A DNA stretch of 64,000 nucleotides. It comes from Clostridiales bacterium. GTDB lineage: Bacteria > Bacillota > Clostridia > Lachnospirales > Lachnospiraceae. The notes under the pieces are model-generated. The model did not search any database. It saw nothing but the letters and a program-made list of their open reading frames with translations, and was not told the DNA's origin. The position numbers were made by a program, and so were the translations under genes. Positions 16,886 through 26,246 of the stretch are shown one piece after another. The DNA lies in contig JAHAFI010000009.1 in assembly GCA_018374355.1 (NCBI GenBank), positions 1-64,000 on the forward strand, read 5' to 3'. Every line of letters begins with the position of its first letter. Positions within the stretch are counted from its first letter, which is position 1.

Positions 16886-18736
16886 ATGAAAAAAAAGAAA
16901 ACAGGAAAACTACAGGTAATCTCCCGGTTTCTGAAAGGAAATCTGCATATGTTTGTGCTGGTATTTATATTTTCCATGCTGCACACGGTGTTTAATTCAC
17001 TGACACCGCAGATTGTCCGGATATCGGTGGATTCTGTAATCGGCGGGGAAAAATGGAATCTTCCCGCTTGGCTGGTGGAATTTCTCCATCTGGAAAGCAT
17101 CAGAAACAGCGGATGGCAGGCATTATTTCTGGCAGGAGGAGCAATTATCATATCCTCCATATTGTCCGGGATATGCAACTATGTAAGTAAAATGGAAATG
17201 GCAAAGGGATCGGAAAGCTTTGTGAAAAACATCCGTGACCAGCTCTATGAACATATCCAGAGACTGCCGTTTTCATGGCATGTAAAGCACCAGACAGGAG
17301 AAATCATCCAGCGGTGTACTTCCGATGTGGAGGTAGTAAAAAATTTTGTATGTAATCAGATGGTGGAGGTATTTCGTATCACATTTCTGATCGTACTGTA
17401 TATGGGGATCATGTTCTCTATGAATGTGAAGATTACGCTGGTAGCCTTTGTGTTCATTCCCATTGTCATCGGGTATTCAGGAATCTTTTACAGTAAGATT
17501 GCGAAAAAATTTCAGGTGGCAGACGAGGCGGAGGGTGAACTTTCCAGCGTGGTGCAGGAGAATCTGACAGGGGTGCGGGTTGTCCGGGCCTTCGGTAAAG
17601 AGAAATTTGAAATTGACCGATTTGATGTAAAAAATGAGAAATTCTCCAATCTTTGGATCAAGCTGGGAAATCTCATGTGTATTTACTGGGGATTGGGTGA
17701 TCTGATGACCGGATTTCAGGTGCTGGCGGTAATCTGTGCGGGCGTTGTAACGGCTGTAAACGGAGGAATTACGCTGGGTGAATTTATGGCGTTCGTGTCC
17801 TACAATGCAACGCTGATCTGGCCGGTGAGAAGTCTGGGGCGTATCCTTTCGGATATGAGTAAAGCAGGAGTATCCATTGAGCGAGTGGCCTATATTCTGG
17901 ATGCAGAAGAAGAGCAGAATCCCGAATCCGGGGCAGAGCCTTCCATGAATCAGGATATCCGGTTCGAGCATATCAATTTTTCTTACGGCACAGGATATCC
18001 GGTGCTGAAGGATGTGGATTTTACCATTCCGGCAGGGAAGACCTTTGCGATTCTGGGTGGCACAGGAAGCGGAAAATCCACACTGGTGCATCTTTTGAAC
18101 CGGCTCTATGATCTTCCGGAGGATTCCGGTCGGATTACCATCGGAGGCGTAGACATTGCAGAGATTGACAGAGGATATCTGAGAAAAAATATCGGAATGG
18201 TTTTGCAGGAACCGTTTTTATTCTCCAGAGAAATCGGGGAAAATATTGCCATTACCCAAATGGAAAAGAATGAGGAAGAAATTTATGCGGCTGCAAGGAT
18301 TGCCTGTGTGGACGATGCAATCAGAAGCTTCCATCATGGGTATGAAACCATTGTGGGTGAGCGGGGTGTGACATTGTCCGGCGGACAGAAGCAGAGAGTG
18401 GCCATTGCCCGGATGCTGATGCAGAAAGCGCCGATCATGGTATTTGACGATTCCCTGTCTGCGGTGGATGCGGAGACCGATGCAAAAATCAGGGAAGCCC
18501 TGCAGGAAGAAATGGGAAAGGCAACGGTGATTTTAATTTCCCACCGGATTACCACACTGATGCAGGCGGACTGCATTCTGGTGCTGGATGACGGAAAGGT
18601 GGCGCAGATGGGAACACACGAGGAACTGATTCATCAAGAGGGAATTTACCGTTCGATTTATGAAATTCAGATGAACAGTGAGGACAGAAAAGAGCTGTTT
18701 GAAAGCAGCGATGGACAGAAGGAAGGTGAATGCTGA
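16886..18736 (+). CDS. heterodimeric ABC exporter subunit 1 (degenerate Walker B Glu)
   Basis: A 616-residue half-transporter: N-terminal six-helix exporter domain (about 1-340) and C-terminal ATPase. Walker A GGTGSGKST is near residue 390, canonical signature LSGGQ near 497, Walker B MVFDDSLSAVD with Asp where the catalytic Glu should be, and switch His in LISHR. This asymmetry matches LmrC/BmrC/TM287-type subunits, which supply the non-hydrolytic site. The RBS is GAGGAGGGAC. It overlaps the next gene by 7 bp. Likely substrates are drugs or peptides, by family only. Confidence 0.92.
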   Translation: MKKKKTGKLQVISRFLKGNLHMFVLVFIFSMLHTVFNSLTPQIVRISVDSVIGGEKWNLPAWLVEFLHLESIRNSGWQALFLAGGAIIISSILSGICNYVSKMEMAKGSESFVKNIRDQLYEHIQRLPFSWHVKHQTGEIIQRCTSDVEVVKNFVCNQMVEVFRITFLIVLYMGIMFSMNVKITLVAFVFIPIVIGYSGIFYSKIAKKFQVADEAEGELSSVVQENLTGVRVVRAFGKEKFEIDRFDVKNEKFSNLWIKLGNLMCIYWGLGDLMTGFQVLAVICAGVVTAVNGGITLGEFMAFVSYNATLIWPVRSLGRILSDMSKAGVSIERVAYILDAEEEQNPESGAEPSMNQDIRFEHINFSYGTGYPVLKDVDFTIPAGKTFAILGGTGSGKSTLVHLLNRLYDLPEDSGRITIGGVDIAEIDRGYLRKNIGMVLQEPFLFSREIGENIAITQMEKNEEEIYAAARIACVDDAIRSFHHGYETIVGERGVTLSGGQKQRVAIARMLMQKAPIMVFDDSLSAVDAETDAKIREALQEEMGKATVILISHRITTLMQADCILVLDDGKVAQMGTHEELIHQEGIYRSIYEIQMNSEDRKELFESSDGQKEGEC

Positions 18737-20559
18737 TGGCTTATGAAGAACAGGAATATACCAAATCCTTTGATATAAAAATCTGGAAAAAGATTTTACC
18801 GTTCTTAAAACCCTATAAAAAGGTAGTGGCCGTTGTTATTATTTTTAACATCGTCTGCTCGCTGGGGGATATTGTGATGCCGCTGTTCCAGAAGTATGCG
18901 ATTGATAATTTTATTGAGAAGGATACGACAGAAGGAATGGTGATGTTTGTTGCCGTTTATGCAGCAGTGGTTATTTTACAGATGCTCAGTGTGCGGGTTT
19001 TTGCGCAGGGAAGCATGAGGATTGAGATGTGGATGGGACGGGATATGAAGAGAGCCTGTTTTGTCCATTTACAGACGTTGTCATTTTCGTATTATAATGT
19101 GACGCCGGTGGGCTATATTCTGGCCAGAGTAATGAATGATACCAACAGAATAGCCGGGCTGATGGCTTGGAATGTCATGGATATGCTGTGGGCTTTCGGT
19201 TATGTAGCGGGAGTATTTGTTGCTATGCTGATGCTGAACTGGAAGCTGGCGTTGATTGTCATGCTGATTGTTCCGGCAATTGCTCTTCTGACCGTTTATT
19301 TCCAGAACCGGATTCTCAAATGGAACCGGAAAGTGAGAAAAATCAACTCAAAGATTACCAGCGCTTACAATGAGGGAATTATGGGAGCAAAGACCTCAAA
19401 GACTCTGGTGATCGAGGAAAAAAATGCGGAAGGTTTCCGGGAAATCACGCAGGAAATGAGAGTGGCAGGGGTGCGGGCAGCCAGACTGTCTGCAATTTAT
19501 CTGCCGCTGGTACTGTTTTTCAGCTCGCTGGCTACGGCGATTGTTTTGGTAAGGGGCGGAAAAATGGTTCTGGACGATCTGATGCTGATCGGAATGCTGT
19601 CTGCATTTTCGTCCTATGCAGTGGGTATTTTTGAGCCTATCCAGCAGCTTGCAAGAAATATTGCAGAGGTGATTTCGGCACAGGCGAACATTGAGCGTGT
19701 GACCGGGCTTTTAGAGCAGGAGCCTCAGATCGTAGACCGTCCGGAGGTTACGGAAAAATACGGTGACGCCTTCTTTCCGAAAAAGGAAAACTGGGAAGAA
19801 CTGCGGGGAGATATTGAGTTTCGGGATGTGTCCTTTCAGTATCCGGACGGGAATGAGGAGGTGCTCAGTCATTTCAGTCTGAAGATTCCGGCGGGAACTA
19901 CGGTTGCAATTGTTGGAGAAACGGGCGCCGGAAAGAGTACGCTGGTAAATCTGGCCTGCCGGTTCTTTGAACCGACCAAAGGACAGATTCTGATCGACGG
20001 AAAGGACTACAGGGAGAGGAGCCAGTTGTGGCTGCACAGCAATATCGGCTATGTGCTTCAGAATCCCCATTTGTTTTCCGGTACGGTTATGGATAACATC
20101 CGCTACGGCAATCTGGATGCCACAGATGAGCAGGTTATAGCGGCTGCAAAGGCTGTATCTGCAGATCAGGTGGTGGCAAAGCTGGAAAAGGGTTACGAAA
20201 GCGATGTAGGAGAAGGTGGTGACAGGCTTTCTACCGGAGAGAAACAGCTTATTTCTTTTGCGAGGGCAGTTCTGGCAGACCCGCGGATTTTCGTGCTGGA
20301 TGAGGCTACTTCATCCATCGATACCCAGACGGAGAAACTGATTCAGGATGCCACCCAGAAGCTTTTGAAAGGAAGGACATCTTTCCTGATCGCTCACAGA
20401 CTTTCCACGATCCGAAGCGCCGATGTGATCTTGGTGGTGAAGGATGGAAAGATTATTGAGAAGGGGACGCATAAGGAGCTGCTGAGACAGAAGGGGTATT
20501 ATCATCAGTTGTATAGTAAGCAGTTTATGGAGGAATCGGCGAAGAGAATTTTGGCATGA
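18730..20559 (+). CDS. heterodimeric ABC exporter subunit 2 (degenerate signature)
   Basis: 609 residues with a six-helix membrane domain and C-terminal ATPase. Walker A is GETGAGKST (near 397), the signature is LSTGE rather than LSGGQ, Walker B is FVLDEATSSID with the catalytic Glu present, and the switch His is in IAHRLSTI. With subunit 1 this makes one competent ATP site (this Walker B with LSGGQ of subunit 1) and one degenerate site. Start codons ATG at 18730 and 18736 are both possible; the overlap implies translational coupling. Confidence 0.92.
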   Translation: MLMAYEEQEYTKSFDIKIWKKILPFLKPYKKVVAVVIIFNIVCSLGDIVMPLFQKYAIDNFIEKDTTEGMVMFVAVYAAVVILQMLSVRVFAQGSMRIEMWMGRDMKRACFVHLQTLSFSYYNVTPVGYILARVMNDTNRIAGLMAWNVMDMLWAFGYVAGVFVAMLMLNWKLALIVMLIVPAIALLTVYFQNRILKWNRKVRKINSKITSAYNEGIMGAKTSKTLVIEEKNAEGFREITQEMRVAGVRAARLSAIYLPLVLFFSSLATAIVLVRGGKMVLDDLMLIGMLSAFSSYAVGIFEPIQQLARNIAEVISAQANIERVTGLLEQEPQIVDRPEVTEKYGDAFFPKKENWEELRGDIEFRDVSFQYPDGNEEVLSHFSLKIPAGTTVAIVGETGAGKSTLVNLACRFFEPTKGQILIDGKDYRERSQLWLHSNIGYVLQNPHLFSGTVMDNIRYGNLDATDEQVIAAAKAVSADQVVAKLEKGYESDVGEGGDRLSTGEKQLISFARAVLADPRIFVLDEATSSIDTQTEKLIQDATQKLLKGRTSFLIAHRLSTIRSADVILVVKDGKIIEKGTHKELLRQKGYYHQLYSKQFMEESAKRILA

Positions 20560-20578
20560 GATTACAGGAGGATGGTAT

Positions 20579-22423
20579 ATGAAAGAACCTAAGTTTTCCT
20601 TTTTTACGACGAATGAGCTTAAACCTGAGGGGTGGCTGAAAAGACAGCTTCAAATTCAAGCAGAAGGATTGTCTGGTCATCTGGATCTGATCTGGCCGGA
20701 TATTAGAGAGAGTAAATGGATTGGAGGCGATAAGGAAGGGTGGGAAAGAGTACCTTATTGGCTGGATGGATTTATTCCTCTTGCATTTTTACTTGATGAT
20801 GAAAATATGAAAAGCCGTGCCAAAAAATTTATAGATGCAATTTTGGACAGACAGGAAGAAGACGGGTGGATTTGTCCGTGTGAAAAAGATGAACGGAGTA
20901 GGTATGATGTTTGGCCTGTTTTTTTGATCGGGAAGGTTTTGGTTCTATATTATGAGTGTACGCAGGATAACCGGATTGAAGATGCGGTATATCGGGCGAT
21001 GCGTCAGTTGCTGAAACACATCTCTGTCAATACGATTTTTAACTGGGCAGCTACCCGATGGTATGAATGTCTGATTCCGCTTTTTTGGCTGTATAAGAGG
21101 AGGCCTGAGCCGTGGATATTGGAGTTAGTTACACTGCTTGAAGCGGAGGGAATGGATTTTCAGAAAATTTATGAGCGGTTTGAATTTGAACGTCCGGAAT
21201 TAAAAAAATACTGGACGCAGATAAATCATGTAGTAAATGCAGCGATGGCATTAAAATCCAGAGCGCTTATGTCCCGTATTACAGATGAAAAACCTGATGA
21301 ATTTGCAATGCATATGTATCAGACGATTATGAAACACAATAGTATGGTGATTGGCCATTTCACCGGAGATGAATGTTTTTCCGGCAATCAGCCGATTCAG
21401 GGCAGTGAATGCTGCAGTATAGCAGAAGCAATGTATTCTTATGAAATTTTGCTGTCGATCAGCGGAAACTGTTTTTGGGGAGATCTCTTGGAAAAGTTGG
21501 CATTTAACGGAATGCCTGCAACCACAACAACAGATATGTGGGCACATCAGTATGTACAGCTTACCAATCAAATCTCTGCGGCAAAAATCCCGGAAGAATT
21601 TGTACCGTTTAACTCCAATAACGGGGAAGCCCATATGTTTGGATTGGAACCGCATTTTGGCTGCTGTACCGCTAATTTCAATCAGGCATGGCCTAAATTT
21701 GTCTTATCGGCAATTATGAAGGGGGAGAAAGGGATTGCAATTAATTCCATGGTTCCGGTTAATGTGACAATGAGAAAAGAAAACAGTATGGTTTCTGTTC
21801 GTATCGTTACAGATTATCCGTTTAAGGATGAAGGAATAATAGAAATAGAGACGGACAAGCCGACAGATATGGAAGTTCTGGTGAGAATCCCGGGATTTGC
21901 ACAGAAGGCATGGGTGGATGAAAAAGAAGTAAAAACAGGAGAATTTTTTTGCTTGAATAAACGCTGGGAAGGTAAAACGAGGATTCCTGTCAGATTTGGA
22001 TTCAAAGCGGAGTTTGTGGACAGACCCAATCAGACAAAAGCATTGGTGCGCGGCCCACTGGTTTTTTCACTTCCCATTGCAGAAAAAGTAAGACGGATAG
22101 AATATATTCGGGATGGTGTAGAAAGAAAATACCCCTATTGTGATTATGAAATGCTTCCCGATTCAGATTGGAATTACGGTTTTGCTTCAGAATATTTTGA
22201 GGTGATTCATGAAGAAGTGGGAAGTTATCCGTTTTCAACAAAGAATCCCCCTGTAAAAATCGCTGCCCGTATGGTGAAGATTCCATGGAGAGAGGAGAAT
22301 GGCACATGTAAGTGTACACCGGAGGAGACAAAAGCGATTGCAGAACCGGAAATGATACAGTTACAGCCTTATGGATGTACCAATCTAAGAATGACAGAGA
22401 TGCCGTTTGTGCAGATAGATTAG
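20579..22423 (+). CDS. glycoside hydrolase family 127-type protein (DUF1680)
   Basis: A 614-residue cytoplasmic (no signal peptide) alpha/alpha-barrel hydrolase of the DUF1680 group, founder beta-L-arabinofuranosidase HypBA1. The zinc/thiolate site is recognisable: Glu277-x-Cys279 in GSECCS and the Cys pair 362-363 in HFGCCTAN, corresponding to the Glu-x-Cys and Cys-Cys of the family in which one Cys is the nucleophile. It likely removes a terminal pentofuranosyl or related residue from an imported oligosaccharide. It starts 20 bp after the exporter genes (RBS ACAGGAGGATGG) but fits functionally with the sugar genes downstream. Confidence 0.85.
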   Translation: MKEPKFSFFTTNELKPEGWLKRQLQIQAEGLSGHLDLIWPDIRESKWIGGDKEGWERVPYWLDGFIPLAFLLDDENMKSRAKKFIDAILDRQEEDGWICPCEKDERSRYDVWPVFLIGKVLVLYYECTQDNRIEDAVYRAMRQLLKHISVNTIFNWAATRWYECLIPLFWLYKRRPEPWILELVTLLEAEGMDFQKIYERFEFERPELKKYWTQINHVVNAAMALKSRALMSRITDEKPDEFAMHMYQTIMKHNSMVIGHFTGDECFSGNQPIQGSECCSIAEAMYSYEILLSISGNCFWGDLLEKLAFNGMPATTTTDMWAHQYVQLTNQISAAKIPEEFVPFNSNNGEAHMFGLEPHFGCCTANFNQAWPKFVLSAIMKGEKGIAINSMVPVNVTMRKENSMVSVRIVTDYPFKDEGIIEIETDKPTDMEVLVRIPGFAQKAWVDEKEVKTGEFFCLNKRWEGKTRIPVRFGFKAEFVDRPNQTKALVRGPLVFSLPIAEKVRRIEYIRDGVERKYPYCDYEMLPDSDWNYGFASEYFEVIHEEVGSYPFSTKNPPVKIAARMVKIPWREENGTCKCTPEETKAIAEPEMIQLQPYGCTNLRMTEMPFVQID

Positions 22424-22467
22424 CATTCAAAACTCCGATGCAAGCAACGGGGGATCAAATTTGTAAC

Positions 22468-22489
22468 GCTGCGGAGCAGCGGGAATAAA
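22468..22489 (+). repeat. short palindromic repeat related to 441-508
   Basis: CGCTGC-GGA-GCAGCG followed by GGAATAAA. It shares the GCGGGAATAAA tail with the repeat near 500 and the inverted copy near 44.34 kb. Confidence 0.5.
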
Positions 22490-22508
22490 ATATTGAAACA
22501 AATAGGGA

Positions 22509-22540
22509 AAGAGCCTCAGATTTTTTATCTGAGGCTCTTA
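22509..22540. terminator. bidirectional intrinsic terminator
   Basis: AAGAGCCTCAGAT pairs with ATCTGAGGCTCTT around a five-T loop (22509-22539). It serves the convergent GH127-type gene and the minus-strand regulator gene ending at 22559. Confidence 0.85.
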
Positions 22541-22558
22541 AAATGCAGGAAAAGTATA

Positions 22559-24037
22559 TTATCCATTATTACGGAAATGGTTAGGGGATACACCATACTG
22601 TGCTTTAAAGGCACGAGAAAAGTTAAAGGCATTTTCGTATCCAACATCGACGGCTATCTGCTGGATGGAGTGGTTTGGATCTTTTAAAAGCGCCAATGCG
22701 TGCTCCATCCGAAGCATACGGAGATAATCCCGAAAGGACATATGGAAAGTTTCATGAAACGATTTACTAAGATGGGAGTAACTAATAAAAAAACGATCAG
22801 CCAGATCGGCCAGCGTCAGGTTCTCCATATAGTGAATATCTACATAATTGCGGATCAGATCCAGAGAACCCGAATGTTGGGGTTGTAGAGAGACCTTCTG
22901 TGAATATTCCATTATTCTGTTGTTGAAATATGCCTCTAAAGTTTCATAATCTGAAAAGGAAGAAAGGGAAGGAAAACGATGATTCCATTCGGATAAATTC
23001 AAATCAGATAAGGAGGCTCCCAGTATTTCATTGAAATAATGATAATATGTAATCAAATCCGGGATAGGAAGCTTTTCAATCTCTTTGTTAAAGAGTTTGC
23101 GCTGTACATTGTTGGTAAAAAGAGAAGGGGAATCAATAAACTGAGAGGTCATATGTTTCAGTTTCTGAGAAATTCCCTTTTTTTTCATGGACATAGTTTC
23201 CGTAAAAATCTGACCATATCCTTTGGAAAGACGAAAACAAATATATTTTTCGGCTTTTTGGAAAAGTCCTGTAATCCGGGATAAAGATTCAGGCCCGATA
23301 AGGCTGGCGGCACAGCCATTTGGATTTTTATGAACAACGGAGGAAAGAATAGATTTAAGGTATTCATAATTTTCAGCAGGACAGATAATACCTATTTTAA
23401 ACGGTGATAACGTATTACATAAAACATGTTCGAAAGTATCATAGATGAAATTAATCTGGCTGTTCATGATGTCATAGGTCTGAGGCGAATGGAAAGCCAG
23501 TATGGCGATACAACAACTTTTCTCAATTCCTCCGTCAGACAGAACAGAGAGAAAAGATTGAGGAGGAACTGTGTCTGCAGGGATCAATGCCAGCTTTTGC
23601 AGGAAATCTGCAGAGAGCTGAAATAGACTTCCCCGAAATTTATGGGGAATGTGAGAATCCTTGTTTAGGTTAGAAAAAGCTGTTGAAAGGATTCTGGAAA
23701 GATCTTCATTCATAATCGGTTTTAAGAGGTAGTCAATAGCGCCGTTTTGGAAAGCACCTTTTACATAGTTAAAATCATCATATCCGCTGAGGACGATAAA
23801 CTGTACCGGATGCAGTTTTTGGCTCAGGGAATGGATGAGACGGATTCCATCCATTCCGTTCATCTTGATATCTGTAAATACAATCTGTGGTTTATAAGTT
23901 TTACAGATATCAAGGGCGGCTTCTCCGCTCAGACAGGTCCGAATTTCTCCTATGTCAGGCAGATTGAGCAGACTGATTTTTTTGTTCAGACCTTCACAGA
24001 TATAATATTCATCGTCAACTATCAAGATATTATACAT
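22559..24037 (-). CDS. YesN-type response regulator with AraC domain (large form)
   Basis: A 492-residue regulator: receiver domain (IVDDE near residues 5-9, phosphoacceptor Asp in IVFTDIKMNGMDG, Lys in LLKPI), a poorly conserved middle region of about 250 residues typical of long YesN proteins, and a C-terminal AraC domain (about 390-492; LADLADRFFISYSHLSKSF and IQQIAVDVGYENAFNFSRAF). The SD AAGGAGTG overlaps the end of the upstream kinase remnant. Since that kinase is truncated, this regulator is probably orphaned. It is divergent from the ABC importer at 24.45 kb, its likely target. Confidence 0.9.
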   Translation of the reverse strand: MYNILIVDDEYYICEGLNKKISLLNLPDIGEIRTCLSGEAALDICKTYKPQIVFTDIKMNGMDGIRLIHSLSQKLHPVQFIVLSGYDDFNYVKGAFQNGAIDYLLKPIMNEDLSRILSTAFSNLNKDSHIPHKFRGSLFQLSADFLQKLALIPADTVPPQSFLSVLSDGGIEKSCCIAILAFHSPQTYDIMNSQINFIYDTFEHVLCNTLSPFKIGIICPAENYEYLKSILSSVVHKNPNGCAASLIGPESLSRITGLFQKAEKYICFRLSKGYGQIFTETMSMKKKGISQKLKHMTSQFIDSPSLFTNNVQRKLFNKEIEKLPIPDLITYYHYFNEILGASLSDLNLSEWNHRFPSLSSFSDYETLEAYFNNRIMEYSQKVSLQPQHSGSLDLIRNYVDIHYMENLTLADLADRFFISYSHLSKSFHETFHMSFRDYLRMLRMEHALALLKDPNHSIQQIAVDVGYENAFNFSRAFKAQYGVSPNHFRNNG

Positions 24038-24043
24038 AGTTTG

Positions 24044-24300
24044 TCACTCCTTTAAACTGTTTGTAGGAATGCGGATGACAATGGAAGTTCCGCAGTGTTC
24101 CTTACTTTCAATAATAAGCTGGGCCTTCTGGCTGTAAAAAAGTTTCAGACGTTTGTAGATATTCTGCAGACCGATAAAGGTACTGCTGGAGGAGTCAGGC
24201 AATTTTGCTGACGGGTTTTCCAGACAATTTCGTACTTCAGCCAGTCGCTCGGGGGACATCCCTTCTCCGTTATCGGAAATTTTAATTTCCATAAATGATG
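24044..24300 (-). pseudogene. 3' remnant of a YesM-type histidine kinase
   Basis: About 85 C-terminal codons of a kinase HATPase domain remain: IKISDNGEGMSPERL (N/G1 box), FIGLQNIYKRLKLFY (G2 box region) and GTSIVIRIP at the end. The phosphoacceptor His, sensor and membrane domains are gone. The open frame continues upstream to 24409 with unrelated sequence. The break coincides with a 14-bp inverted repeat. It still ends 7 bp before the yesN-like gene, as an intact yesM would. Confidence 0.85.
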
Positions 24301-24322
24301 AGAAGTGTTTTATGGAAATTAA
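24282..24322. repeat. 14-bp perfect inverted repeat at the kinase break point
   Basis: TTAATTTCCATAAA (24282-24295) and TTTATGGAAATTAA (24309-24322) with a 13-nt spacer. The left arm encodes, on the minus strand, the start of the surviving kinase sequence (MEIK), and the right arm repeats the same letters in inverted orientation. Confidence 0.8.
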
Positions 24323-24453
24323 GATATTTAGAGAAGTAAACAAAAACGGATATCCAATAACAAATAATGATATGTAGATTGAATGGTACAGATGATACAA
24401 TTTAGTCATAAAATTAAGAACGCAGGCGAAAGGATGAGGAAGGGAGTAAAAGT

Positions 24454-25362
24454 ATGATACAGAAAAAAAGACAAAAAGTAAAAGAGCATTATTCGAGGAA
24501 GGAAAATATAGCAGGGTTTCTATTTATTCTTCCTGCAATGATTCCTCTGCTTATATTCTGGATTATACCGGTTGTGTGGTCAGGAGGTCTGAGTTTTACA
24601 GATTGGGATATGATGTCTGAAAACATCAATTTTATGGGAATTAAAAACTATATAAGTCTGCTGAAAGATCCCAACTTTGGAAAAATATTATGGAACACAC
24701 TTGTATTTGCAGTGGGAAGTACAGTGCCTTCGATTATTTTGGGGCTTCTGGTTGCACTGGCGATGAATGGAGCAAGAAAAGGAACAGGGATATATCGTAC
24801 GGTTATATTTGCACCGTATATCACACCGATGGTTGCAGTCAGTGTTGTATGGTCTTGGATTTTTGAACCGCGAGTTGGAATCCTAAACTTTTTTTTGGAA
24901 TTTCTGGGACTTCCGGGGAGTGAATGGACCAAGAGCAGCAGTACAGCCATGCTGAGTGTTTTGATTGTAACGGTCTGGAAATCCATTGGATGGACAATGA
25001 TTTTCTATATGGAAGCAATTCGAAAAGTACCGCAGAGCCTTTTGGAGGCAGCTTCAATTGACGGTGCCAACGGATTCTGGAGATTCTGGAAGATTACTCT
25101 TCCAATGATATCACCTACCACATTCTTCTTGGTTATTATGTCTACGATTAGTTCACTTCAGGCTTACGACCAGATTCAGGTGCTGACCCAGGGGGGACCG
25201 GCCGGAGCTACACGTACATTGCTTTATTACTATTATCAAGAAGCCTTTCGCAATTTCAATACAGGAAAAGCTTCGTCTGTGGCAATTGTGCTGGTAATTA
25301 TAACCGTTGTTTTGTCGCTGGTTGAAACGGAAGTATCAAAGAAAACAGTATTTTATAATTAG
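24454..25362 (+). CDS. sugar ABC transporter permease (UgpA/MalF type)
   Basis: A 302-residue six-helix permease with EAA loop LLEAASIDGANGFWRFWKIT (about residues 193-212) then LPMISP. The N-terminal basic stretch and first helix resemble LacF/UgpA. It is the first gene of an importer cassette with unusual order permease-permease-binding protein. The RBS is AAGGGAGTAAAAGT. No ATPase gene is present. Confidence 0.92.
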   Translation: MIQKKRQKVKEHYSRKENIAGFLFILPAMIPLLIFWIIPVVWSGGLSFTDWDMMSENINFMGIKNYISLLKDPNFGKILWNTLVFAVGSTVPSIILGLLVALAMNGARKGTGIYRTVIFAPYITPMVAVSVVWSWIFEPRVGILNFFLEFLGLPGSEWTKSSSTAMLSVLIVTVWKSIGWTMIFYMEAIRKVPQSLLEAASIDGANGFWRFWKITLPMISPTTFFLVIMSTISSLQAYDQIQVLTQGGPAGATRTLLYYYYQEAFRNFNTGKASSVAIVLVIITVVLSLVETEVSKKTVFYN

Positions 25363-25374
25363 GGGGTGATGGCA

Positions 25375-26211
25375 TTGAGAAATAAAAAGATAAAAAACTG
25401 TTTAACCCATGCAATACTGGTGCTGGTAAGTTTTGTTATTGCATTTCCGTTTTTATGGATGTTTACTAATTCGATAAAAACGAAGGACGAGATCTGGGCA
25501 GTGCCGCCGAAAGCACTGCCGGCAGTTGCACAATGGAATAACTATGCAGATGCCCTTGCAGATGGAACCTTTTTTCGGTATATGTGGAATAGTGCATACA
25601 CGGCAATAATTATTACAATTATTATTCTGCTTAACTCAGCGATGTTTGCATATGCGTTGACGCATATTCGCTTTCGCTGGAAGAAATTTTTGGTTGCATT
25701 GATTATGGTTACATACATCATGCCGGCAACGACAACCTATGTCCCGTCGTATGTTATTTTGTCAAAAATGGGACTGATGAACAGCCATGCAGGGTATATA
25801 TTTTCCAGTTGTGCAAGTATTTTTAATATTTTCTTTCTGAGAACTACATTTTCTCAGATTAGTCCCGGAATTGTAGAGGCAGCAAGGATAGATGGAGCGG
25901 GACACTGGAAGATTTTATGGTGGGTAGTTGCACCTATGTCAACGTCATCTTTTGTGACATTGGGTCTGCTTTCTTTCCTGGGATGTTACAATAGTTATCT
26001 TTGGCCTTCGTTGTTACTGCATAAGAAAGAAACATATTTGGTAAGTATGGGTCTGCAGGCATTTTTTACATCGGAGGGGGCGTATGGACTAAAATGGGGA
26101 ACCATTATGGCAGCCTGCTGTGTAATTGTATTTCCATTGTTACTTTTGTTCCTTTTCGGACAGCGATGGATCTTGAACGGAATTACCAGTGATACTGCAG
26201 TAAAGGAATAA
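25375..26211 (+). CDS. sugar ABC transporter permease (UgpE/MalG type)
   Basis: About 278 residues, six helices, EAA motif VEAARIDGAGHWKILWWVVA. In-frame GTG (25366) and ATG (25369) codons lie within or right after the Shine-Dalgarno AGGGGGTGAT, too close for initiation; the TTG at 25375 has an 8-nt spacing and is preferred, so the gene probably uses a rare start. It is followed by the binding-protein gene after 35 bp. Confidence 0.88.
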   Translation: MRNKKIKNCLTHAILVLVSFVIAFPFLWMFTNSIKTKDEIWAVPPKALPAVAQWNNYADALADGTFFRYMWNSAYTAIIITIIILLNSAMFAYALTHIRFRWKKFLVALIMVTYIMPATTTYVPSYVILSKMGLMNSHAGYIFSSCASIFNIFFLRTTFSQISPGIVEAARIDGAGHWKILWWVVAPMSTSSFVTLGLLSFLGCYNSYLWPSLLLHKKETYLVSMGLQAFFTSEGAYGLKWGTIMAACCVIVFPLLLLFLFGQRWILNGITSDTAVKE

Positions 26212-26246
26212 AAATAACATAAAATTCCAAAAAGGAGGAAAAAGAA

